From a virus, in IMG/VR virus record IMGVR_UViG_3300021959_000075, positions 1 through 47,197 of that record: a stretch of DNA of 47,197 nucleotides. One strand, given 5' to 3'. This document shows, in pieces, positions 42,613 to 47,197 of this stretch (positions within the stretch are counted from its first letter, which is position 1; each line of letters begins with the position of its first letter). The translations under genes were made by a program, and so were the position numbers. The notes under the pieces were generated by a model, which worked only from the letters and a program-made list of their open reading frames with translations, was not told where the DNA came from and made no database searches.

Positions 42613-42641
42613 ATTATACCACATTACGTGGCATTTGTAAA
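42613..42641 (-). promoter_or_regulatory. Sigma70-type promoter for gp32
   Basis: On the minus strand: TTTACA (42641-42636), 17-base spacer ending in TGG (extended -10), TATAAT (42618-42613). It lies across the end of gp59. The predicted start is about 42606, giving a leader of about 50 bases before the ATG at 42555. Confidence 0.8.
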
Positions 42642-43220
42642 GGTCTTTTTTAATAAATGTAAACACTTATCTCGATCGAACTTTACGAATGGTTTGTATT
42701 TCATAATCTTTCTATAGATATCTGGCCATATGATAGTGTCCGTAATCTTTTTATTTTCACGTTCTACAAACCCAAGTATTGAATCCAAGATGACTATTGT
42801 TTCCAATAGGATTTCTTCTTGCATCCAAAGCTTGATGATTAATGGATGATTGTTTTCTTCTGCTTCTAACAGCGAATCAAACGATACATCCATATCATTA
42901 AGTTTATTTATATCGTTTTGAAACTGATACGATAGAGATTCCATAATCTTTTTATGATCTCTATAATATCGTTCTCCACCTTCGTTAAGCATATCACCGA
43001 CATACTTAACATCGTTTTTAAAGTTAGCAATATAGAACTCTTTTAATTCGTTCTCATATGTCTTTGCTAGCTTGGCAAAGAAGTATTTATCTTTGCGCTT
43101 AAAGAATGATGTTGGCTTTACTGAAGTCTTAAAATGATACTTAACTGCGTCATATCCATCTGTTTCGAAATGGAGTTTAAGCGCATTGTATAATTTATAA
43201 GACTCGAAAGGATCGTTCAT
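42624..43220 (-). CDS. 59: Replicative helicase loader gp59
   Basis: A 198-residue protein from ATG 43220 (T4 gp59 is 217); a TTG two codons earlier is less likely. Similarity to T4 gp59 is visible in YKLYNALKLHFETDGYDAVK, FFKRKDKYFFAKLAKTYENE and the C-terminal half (EEILLETIVILDSILGFVER, WPDIYRKIMKYK). gp59 loads the gp41 helicase onto gp32-covered forks, so its place directly before gp32 makes sense. The ATG overlaps the stop of the 53-residue gene (TAATG), and the 3' end contains the gp32 promoter. A TATAAATA box at 42905-42912 lies within the gene and is probably chance. Confidence 0.9.
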   Translation of the reverse strand: MNDPFESYKLYNALKLHFETDGYDAVKYHFKTSVKPTSFFKRKDKYFFAKLAKTYENELKEFYIANFKNDVKYVGDMLNEGGERYYRDHKKIMESLSYQFQNDINKLNDMDVSFDSLLEAEENNHPLIIKLWMQEEILLETIVILDSILGFVERENKKITDTIIWPDIYRKIMKYKPFVKFDRDKCLHLLKKTFTNAT

Positions 43221-43381
43221 TACCAATTATGTACCACGTTTGCCATTATAAAAAAGCAAGTTAAAAAGTTAACGCTAACAATAAGAGTACGTAAACATGC
43301 TACGTAATTATCATAAGGTTCGGTCTTTTCATCTGAAAATCCACCTAACGAGTATTTCCATATAGTCCATAATTGATTCAT
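43220..43381 (-). CDS. 53-residue single-pass membrane protein
   Basis: A small gene between gp33 and gp59: MNQLWTIWKYSLGGFSDEKT, then EPYDNYVACLR and a hydrophobic helix at about residues 32-50 (TLIVSVNFLTCFFIMANVV), ending HNW. Its ATG overlaps the gp33 stop (ATGA) and its stop overlaps the gp59 ATG (TAATG), so it fills the gap exactly. The pattern of an aromatic N-terminus, acidic middle and one membrane helix is one I associate with small proteins in other marine T4-like genomes at similar positions. Function unknown. Confidence 0.78.
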   Translation of the reverse strand: MNQLWTIWKYSLGGFSDEKTEPYDNYVACLRTLIVSVNFLTCFFIMANVVHNW

Positions 43382-43623
43382 ACAGGTAGTTTATTAGTTC
43401 TCTTAACTTTAATCAAGTTTAAGCTTGCTGCTTCTTCTTGGATCTTTTGTTTAAGCGAATCAGTTAAAAGTTTCTTCATGTTCTTATAGTCCATCTTTCT
43501 CTCTTCAACTACGTATGCTGCTGCGTCTATGTATGACATATTGTTATGAGCAACTAAATGCTCGACCGCAGCAGAGAATCTCTTCTTTGTCATGATCTTT
43601 TCGTCTATAGGATTATCCGACAA
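43378..43623 (-). CDS. 33: Late transcription coactivator gp33
   Basis: About 81 residues. Recognised by SYIDAAAYVVEERKMDYKNM and SLKQKIQEEAASLNLIK, matching the layout of T4 gp33, which ends EKIQxEAxxxNL. gp33 links the sliding clamp to host RNA polymerase so that late promoters (TATAAATA) are used. Start choice: a TTG at 43623 has AAGGAG six bases upstream and is preferred. ATG 43638 would place that site inside the gene, and ATG 43593 has only a weak site. The start overlaps the peroxiredoxin stop by 11 bases. The matching sigma-like gp55 is not in this window. Confidence 0.82.
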   Translation of the reverse strand: MSDNPIDEKIMTKKRFSAAVEHLVAHNNMSYIDAAAYVVEERKMDYKNMKKLLTDSLKQKIQEEAASLNLIKVKRTNKLPV

Positions 43624-44134
43624 AATCTTCTCCTTCATTCCAAGCACAGCCTGTAAGACCGCCTGCTTGTAAACCTTTTAAAGTTCTTAATACTTCTTGT
43701 GCATTTCTGCCTGTGTCTAATGCATTTACTGATACATGTTGAATAACTCTATTTTTATCAAATATAAATGTCGCTCTATAAGCTACACCGTTATCATGAT
43801 CAACAATACCTAACTCATCTGCAAGTTGTAATCCACAGTCAGCTGCAAGTATATGATCGATTTCTCCAATCATATGGTTGTCTTGTTTCCAAGCCAGTTT
43901 GCAATACTCGTTATCTCCACTAATACCTACAACATTTGCATGCTCTGTAAGTATATCCATTCCTGCAATTTCTGTTGGACAGATAAACGTAAAGTCTTTT
44001 GGATAGAAGTATACGACTGACCAATCTTTTTTAAGTGGTTGGAATGTCTCATGTATATCCACTTTCACAAATTCATTTTCTTTATTAACTCCCTGCAGTG
44101 AAAAGGCTGGGAAATAATCTCCTACTGTTAACAT
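43613..44134 (-). CDS. Peroxiredoxin (typical 2-Cys, AhpC/TSA type)
   Basis: A 173-residue peroxiredoxin that reduces peroxides using a thiol. The active site PKDFTFICPTE gives Pro45, Thr49 and peroxidatic Cys52, with Arg120 (YRATFIFD) completing the family tetrad. Cys163 in GLTGCAWNEGEDF is the likely resolving cysteine, in an AhpC-like C-terminus. SGDNEYCKLAW matches the conserved helix after the active site. No signal peptide, so cytoplasmic. AGGAG stands seven bases before the ATG. It is co-transcribed with gp33, gp59 and the gene upstream, a place that suggests expression during replication. It is a host-type metabolic gene, probably acquired; the partner reductase is not in the window and would have to be supplied by the host. 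Confidence 0.93.
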   Translation of the reverse strand: MLTVGDYFPAFSLQGVNKENEFVKVDIHETFQPLKKDWSVVYFYPKDFTFICPTEIAGMDILTEHANVVGISGDNEYCKLAWKQDNHMIGEIDHILAADCGLQLADELGIVDHDNGVAYRATFIFDKNRVIQHVSVNALDTGRNAQEVLRTLKGLQAGGLTGCAWNEGEDFVG

Positions 44135-44143
44135 ATTTTTCTC

Positions 44144-45265
44144 CTAAAATACTCTCATTAAAATACAGTCAGCATTAACTCTGCCTGATGGTTTACTTAT
44201 TTTTGTTGTTAATGTTTCCCATACTTTTTCGATCTGTTTCTCAGTCTTATTAAGTATCATGGGTAATATATCATCAGGTTTTCTGATGGTTGCTTGTTTA
44301 CTTGAATTATTAAAGTTCTTAATTGATGTGCCAGAGACTTCAAATCCTCCAATACTATCAGTTATGTATTCAATAAGTTTCTTATTCTTTCTATTGTAGA
44401 CATATAGCTTGCTCTTACCAGGTATCATTACTGGATTAATCGACGTCAACTTGACGACATTATCTTCTGTACAATATTGTAACTTAGTGACCTGTTGATC
44501 TGATGCCTTAACTTTTTTAGCTCTTGGGATCTTTGTTGCTTTAAATGAAGATCGTAGCTTTTCTAAATCGGCAAATACGTCTTCAAACTGCTTCATAATT
44601 TTTTTCTTATCTCCTTTAGAGATATGTGAATAACCTTCAACACAATCATCGCATGTTTTTTCATACGCTGCTTTAATGTTTTCATATTCAGGTTCGATAA
44701 GATCTTTAAACAGATTGATGGCGTTACCTTTCAATCCATGTCCTTTAAATCTGTTATAGCAACTAAAGCCTTGTTTGTAGTCTTCTTCGAACCAACCTTC
44801 AACAATGACTCTATCCCAATCGTGATAGATAGTCTCTAAGACTTTTCTTCTTGTTCTTTCAGCTGGACTGATAACTACGACTGCTGCTTTTTCTTTCTCT
44901 TCGATCTTTTTAAGCTTTAAGCCTTCAACATACATCTGGTCGATAAAGTCTTTGACTTGATCGAGTTTGTTTCCTTCGTATTCAAATCCACGAGTATGAA
45001 GTTTAATGATTTTATTGACTTTACTAAACTTCCAATCTTTAAGTCTCTTAAGTACTGCTACTTTCTTTTTATCGTATCCACAATAGTCTATTGCAAACTG
45101 ATACGTGGTAGGCATATAATCTTTTGTCTTATAAAAGTAGTTATACCAATGAGCGCCTTTTGTCCATTCAGTTGAACTAAAGTCTGACTCTTGAGTATAG
45201 ATTGGTTCTGGTCCAAGATACTTTTCATCAAGACTTGGTCCTCTTTTCTTTTTACGTGCTGCCAT
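44144..45265 (-). CDS. Conserved T4-like marine phage protein of unknown function
   Basis: A 373-residue, strongly basic protein. It begins MAARKKKRGPSLDEKYLGPE, then WYNYFYKTKDYMPTTYQFAI and YCGYDKKKVAVLKRLKDWKF. A central helical region (ERTRRKVLETIYHDWDRVIV) is followed by KKIMKQFEDVFADLEKLRSS and a C-terminal beta part (GKSKLYVYNRKNKKLIEYIT, GFEVSGTSIKNFN). I recognise it as a protein widespread in marine T4-like phages but know no function. Basic charge and location with gp33, gp59 and gp32 suggest a nucleic-acid-related role (inference). It heads the operon: promoter 45294-45322, leader of about 22 bases, AAGGAG before the ATG. Confidence 0.82.
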   Translation of the reverse strand: MAARKKKRGPSLDEKYLGPEPIYTQESDFSSTEWTKGAHWYNYFYKTKDYMPTTYQFAIDYCGYDKKKVAVLKRLKDWKFSKVNKIIKLHTRGFEYEGNKLDQVKDFIDQMYVEGLKLKKIEEKEKAAVVVISPAERTRRKVLETIYHDWDRVIVEGWFEEDYKQGFSCYNRFKGHGLKGNAINLFKDLIEPEYENIKAAYEKTCDDCVEGYSHISKGDKKKIMKQFEDVFADLEKLRSSFKATKIPRAKKVKASDQQVTKLQYCTEDNVVKLTSINPVMIPGKSKLYVYNRKNKKLIEYITDSIGGFEVSGTSIKNFNNSSKQATIRKPDDILPMILNKTEKQIEKVWETLTTKISKPSGRVNADCILMRVF

Positions 45266-45293
45266 ATTTCTCCTTATATATGTTTATAGTTAT

Positions 45294-45322
45294 ATTATAT
45301 CACATTCCTTATCAAATGTAAA
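45294..45322 (-). promoter_or_regulatory. Sigma70-type promoter for the 373-residue protein/peroxiredoxin/gp33/gp59 operon
   Basis: On the minus strand: TTTACA (45322-45317), 17-base spacer ending in TGA (extended -10), TATAAT (45299-45294), followed by ATAACTATA as in the gp32 promoter. Predicted start about 45287. Confidence 0.82.
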
Positions 45323-45337
45323 CGATTAATTTTAGAG

Positions 45338-45385
45338 GGCCAAGCTGACGCGGGTGATAAGGAGTTGCGTTGATTCAGCTTAGCC
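45338..45385 (-). other. Structured element in intergenic gap, possible terminator
   Basis: In the 126-base gap between 45265 and 45392, GGCCAAGCTGA (45338-45348) and TCAGCTTAGCC (45375-45385) form an 11-base inverted repeat with one mismatch. An inner pair ACGC/GCGT can extend it. The segment is visibly richer in G and C than its surroundings. Read on the minus strand it follows the stop of the 88-residue gene, with a weak CTCTAAAATT tail, so it may end that transcript just before the next promoter. Confidence 0.5.
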
Positions 45386-45391
45386 ATTGAT

Positions 45392-45658
45392 TTATGAGTT
45401 AATTGAGAGTACCCAATTTTCTGCTGCATTTTCTGCATAAGTTTCATTGTGTATTCCCATTGCTGCTATCTCTGTAAGTACTTTGTCTACAAATTTATGT
45501 ACACAATAGATTCCATCTTGTCTTCGAGTAACTAAAGCGTATCTATTTTCGTTTTGATACGATGATAGTTCTTCGTATTCATGAGTCTTTTCTATAAGAA
45601 AATCTATCTTTTCTTCGATATCGCTTAATCTGCTCATTACGTCGTCAAAATTATACAT
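45392..45658 (-). CDS. Small coiled-coil hypothetical protein
   Basis: An 88-residue protein from ATG 45658, which has GGAG seven bases upstream; the ATG two codons earlier (45664) lies too close to that site. The N-terminal 30 residues form heptads (DVMSRLSDIEEKIDFLIEKT). The rest (NRYALVTRRQDGIYCVHKFV, then NAAENWVLSINS) is a small mixed domain. No known family recognised. Its start lies inside the 27-residue gene upstream, so translation is probably coupled. Confidence 0.7.
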   Translation of the reverse strand: MYNFDDVMSRLSDIEEKIDFLIEKTHEYEELSSYQNENRYALVTRRQDGIYCVHKFVDKVLTEIAAMGIHNETYAENAAENWVLSINS

Positions 45659-45734
45659 CGTCATTCTCCATAAATAAGTAGTAAATTGTTCCCATAGCTA
45701 AAGTAGCCATAATTGTATATATGATAATTTCCAT
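45651..45734 (-). CDS. 27-residue predicted membrane peptide
   Basis: A very short gene: MEIIIYTIMATLAMGTIYYL then FMENDDV. Residues 2-21 form one hydrophobic helix and the end is acidic. AGGAG lies six bases before the ATG, a better ribosome site than those of many larger genes here. The ATG shares a base with the stop of the 116-residue gene (TAATG), and the 3' end overlaps the start of the 88-residue gene. The good ribosome site and exact fit argue that it is real. Function unknown. Confidence 0.62.
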   Translation of the reverse strand: MEIIIYTIMATLAMGTIYYLFMENDDV

Positions 45735-46084
45735 TAGTTTCTCCTCATATTTGAAATGTCTTCAGCTTCTTGTTGGCTGATGACTGGTACTGCATTTGAT
45801 TTATGCATCGTAGCAATACCTTTTACAAGAGTACCTGTATATACGGGTGACTCTTTTTTGTTAGTGTTTGAAGTAGGATACTCTTTTGTTTGCATATATT
45901 CTTCCATAATAGATTTATATTGCTTCTCTTGTTGAGCTCGCATCTGATCAAGTGTAGATACTTCTATTGTCATTGGTTTAAATACAGGTTTACTTTTCTT
46001 GACTGAATTTAAAGCGTGATTCTTTCTCTTACGACCACAAGGCGAATACCTTAGTGATCCCATATAAAAATTAGTTGCACCCAT
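45734..46084 (-). CDS. Conserved small basic protein of unknown function
   Basis: A 116-residue protein starting MGATNFYMGSLRYSPCGRKR, a motif I associate with a small conserved protein in marine T4-like phages. The middle is basic (KNHALNSVKKSKPVFKP), then a helix (STLDQMRAQQEKQYKSIMEE) and a polar tail ending QQEAEDISNMRRN. No enzyme or zinc motif. It overlaps its upstream neighbour (stop TAA 46084-46086) and its downstream neighbour by one base each, so it sits in a translationally coupled chain. Confidence 0.72.
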   Translation of the reverse strand: MGATNFYMGSLRYSPCGRKRKNHALNSVKKSKPVFKPMTIEVSTLDQMRAQQEKQYKSIMEEYMQTKEYPTSNTNKKESPVYTGTLVKGIATMHKSNAVPVISQQEAEDISNMRRN

Positions 46085-46215
46085 TACTTAGGACCGCCAT
46101 TGTGGCCAATCATTGATTTGTTTTTAAGCGCTTCTCTCCATGCAAGGAAATGAATAGCGACTTCTCTTGTAGTATGAGTTAGAGTACTCACGGACTGTCT
46201 TTTTGTTTTTTTCAT
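46084..46215 (-). CDS. 43-residue small protein
   Basis: A short gene: MKKTKRQSVSTLTHTTREVA, then IHFLAWREALKNKSMIGHN and GGPK. It has a basic N-terminus, an amphipathic helix (REVAIHFLAWREALKNK) and a Gly-rich HNGGP ending that occurs in other small phage proteins. The ATG overlaps the stop of the 82-residue gene (ATGA) and the stop overlaps the next ATG (TAATG). There is no strong ribosome site, so coupled translation is likely. Function unknown. Confidence 0.7.
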   Translation of the reverse strand: MKKTKRQSVSTLTHTTREVAIHFLAWREALKNKSMIGHNGGPK

Positions 46216-46460
46216 AATCTAAATATTTTTCCTAATATATTGTCCACTTCTGGATCATTTAAATGTCCCATGACATCTTCAGTAATACCACTGTCATAAC
46301 AAAGCTCGCCGTGAAGCATGACTGCGACTTCCCATAGACCTTTTTCATATCCATAAGAGCCTTGATGTTGTATAACACTTGCGCCATAGCCATTTGGAAA
46401 GCTGTATACTTTTTGTATACCACCATTGTGTTTGTTTTTTTCAATTAAGTATTTGTTCAT
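46212..46460 (-). CDS. Small conserved hypothetical protein, promoter-proximal
   Basis: An 82-residue protein, MNKYLIEKNKHNGGIQKVYS, FPNGYGASVIQHQGSYGYEK and GLWEVAVMLHGELCYDSGIT, ending LGKIFRL. It looks like one compact alpha/beta domain resembling small conserved proteins of marine phages with no assigned role. The -10 box of its promoter (46468-46473) ends seven bases before the ATG, and no Shine-Dalgarno sequence is present, so its message would begin at or within a base or two of the start codon. It begins the chain of overlapping small genes that runs to 45392. Confidence 0.75.
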   Translation of the reverse strand: MNKYLIEKNKHNGGIQKVYSFPNGYGASVIQHQGSYGYEKGLWEVAVMLHGELCYDSGITEDVMGHLNDPEVDNILGKIFRL

Positions 46461-46467
46461 AATGTAT

Positions 46468-46496
46468 ATTATATCATAGTTCGGCGTAGATGTAAA
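46468..46496 (-). promoter_or_regulatory. Sigma70-type promoter for the small-gene operon
   Basis: On the minus strand: TTTACA (46496-46491), 17-base spacer ending in TGA (extended -10), TATAAT (46473-46468), then ATACATT and the ATG at 46460. Same form as the promoters at 42613-42641 and 45294-45322. Confidence 0.8.
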
Positions 46497-46515
46497 GGTT
46501 TATTTTCAATTATTT

Positions 46516-46785
46516 TCACTTATTGCGAATATAATTGTCTATCAACTCTTGCCCAGAGATTGAATTACCCATAATAATTGTTTCGTTAGTTGATGTAGTT
46601 CTTCTTACGCTGTCATCGTTATAATGTATATCAAAGACTGACTTACCGTCTTGCGTATCTTGTGGTCTATCATCGTACCATAAAGAATCCATTGAATGTG
46701 CGTGTACGCTTTTTACGCCCTTTGCCCATTCTTCTGCTTCTATTTTTAATCTTTGTTTTTCAACTCTGTTGTTGTATTGACTCAT
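46516..46785 (-). CDS. Small hypothetical protein
   Basis: An 89-residue hydrophilic protein: MSQYNNRVEKQRLKIEAEEW, then SVHAHSMDSLWYDDRPQDTQ, KSVFDIHYNDDSVRRTTST and a C-terminal SGQELIDNYIRNK. No family recognised. AGGAG lies seven bases before the ATG, and the ATG overlaps the stop of the 46-residue gene upstream (ATGA). It ends 20 bases before the -35 box of the next promoter with no clear hairpin, so its message may run into the following operon. Confidence 0.72.
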   Translation of the reverse strand: MSQYNNRVEKQRLKIEAEEWAKGVKSVHAHSMDSLWYDDRPQDTQDGKSVFDIHYNDDSVRRTTSTNETIIMGNSISGQELIDNYIRNK

Positions 46786-46922
46786 GATGTTTCTCCTCTT
46801 TCAGCCATTTTGATTAAGTGTCTAAGCTTCATATCCCAAACTAATTTAAAGTCAGGATCTTTTGCGTTGTTTCTTGCTTGTGTAAGAGCTGCTACTCGCT
46901 GTAGTGTTGTAAGTTTTTTCAT
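46782..46922 (-). CDS. 46-residue small basic protein
   Basis: A short gene: MKKLTTLQRVAALTQARNNA, KDPDFKLVWDMKLRHLIKMA and ERGETS. Two basic amphipathic helices, no cysteine and no membrane helix. The ATG overlaps the stop of the gene upstream (TAATG), and the stop overlaps the next ATG (ATGA). The last codons carry the AGGAG ribosome site of the next gene. This exact packing supports its reality. Function unknown. Confidence 0.7.
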   Translation of the reverse strand: MKKLTTLQRVAALTQARNNAKDPDFKLVWDMKLRHLIKMAERGETS

Positions 46923-47197
46923 TAGTTCCACTCCTGGTCAAGCTTTGATGCTGCAAACGCATCCATATAAGATGTACCTTCAAGATATCTTTCAATATTC
47001 TTTTCGCTGTGATACATATTCTCTTCTTTGAAACAATCTAAACCACCTGGTGATTGCTTACCAGCTTTTTTAACTTGCTTAGTTAGCTTTGATTGTTCTT
47101 TGATAACAGCTTTACGTGCATCAAGATTGATAATAATATCCTGCATCTCTTTTTCTTCTTTGAATCGATTCAGTTCTTTTTTTAGTTGTTCAAATGA
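46922..47197 (-). CDS. Coiled-coil hypothetical protein (N-terminus cut by window edge)
   Basis: The frame is open from the stop at 46922 to the right edge, 91 residues. The visible part starts SFEQLKKELNRFKEEKEMQD, so the internal Met at 47146 is probably not the start. It continues IIINLDARKAVIKEQSKLTK, QVKKAGKQSPGGLDCFKEEN and ends MDAFAASKLDQEWN. Strong heptads in the first part predict a coiled coil. The type is familiar from marine T4-like phages; function unknown. Confidence 0.72.
   Translation of the reverse strand, partial: SFEQLKKELNRFKEEKEMQDIIINLDARKAVIKEQSKLTKQVKKAGKQSPGGLDCFKEENMYHSEKNIERYLEGTSYMDAFAASKLDQEWN

Noticed and set aside
42905-42912. TATAAATA box on the minus strand within gp59
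   Set aside because: Lies deep in coding sequence about 350 bases before gp32, which already has a good sigma70-type promoter. A few chance matches to this 8-base AT-rich box are expected.
45338-45385. Possible tRNA in the G/C-richer part of the 45266-45391 gap
   Set aside because: No T-loop (GTTCRA) or cloverleaf arms, and the inverted repeat closes around a 26-base centre unlike a tRNA.

Overview
The window is part of the genome of an AT-rich, contractile-tailed, T4-like bacteriophage of the marine type (the group containing T4-like cyanophages and pelagiphage-like myoviruses). The evidence is a set of recognisable T4 homologues: baseplate wedge proteins gp6, gp8, gp25 and gp53, the hub/spike pair gp27-like and gp5 OB-fold, a gp48-like tube cap, head-completion protein gp4, a gp19/gp54-fold tube protein, a gp26-like hub protein, ssDNA-binding protein gp32, helicase loader gp59 and late-transcription coactivator gp33. 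Large modular tail-fibre genes carry repeats typical of marine phages. No tRNA, integrase, IS element or CRISPR array was seen. The host cannot be fixed from the sequence.

Layout. (1) 1-20570, minus strand: a host-recognition region with long repeat-built fibres and a four-gene adhesin cassette present twice (10838-7590 and 6956-3600). Each cassette has a short fibre protein, a small beta protein, a LamG+SPRY lectin-like protein and a 360-residue receptor-type protein. A glycine-rich protein and further fibre genes follow. (2) 20580-36877, minus strand: the baseplate module, read from right to left as gp48-like, gp53, gp27-like, gp5, unknown, gp25, gp6, gp7-position protein, gp8 and a DUF4815-type protein, close to T4 gene order. 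(3) 36921-41586, plus strand: gp4, an unknown protein, a gp19/gp54-fold tube protein, a gp26-like protein whose reading frame appears to continue by a -1 ribosomal frameshift, a two-helix membrane protein and a tape-measure candidate. (4) 41647-47197, minus strand: gp32, gp59, gp33, a peroxiredoxin, a conserved unknown protein and a string of very small, overlapping genes, four of them under 60 residues.

Expression signals divide the same way. The structural genes are dotted with T4-type late promoter boxes (TATAAATA), many in the very short gaps between genes, which fits the presence of gp33. The replication/small-gene region instead uses promoters of one form, TTTACA-N14-TGR-TATAAT. A close match to that form (TTTACT at -35) lies on the opposite strand inside the fibre region. 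Several promoters would start transcription at or next to the start codon, predicting leaderless messages. A strong hairpin terminator separates the convergent tape-measure and gp32 genes.

The most noteworthy items are the TTTTTTT slip site plus hairpin joining the gp26-like gene to a gp51-like tail upstream of the tape-measure candidate, a cupredoxin-like domain with a complete H/C/H/M copper-ligand set in a tail fibre, the duplicated adhesin cassette with its own late promoters, and a peroxiredoxin placed in the replication/late-regulator operon.
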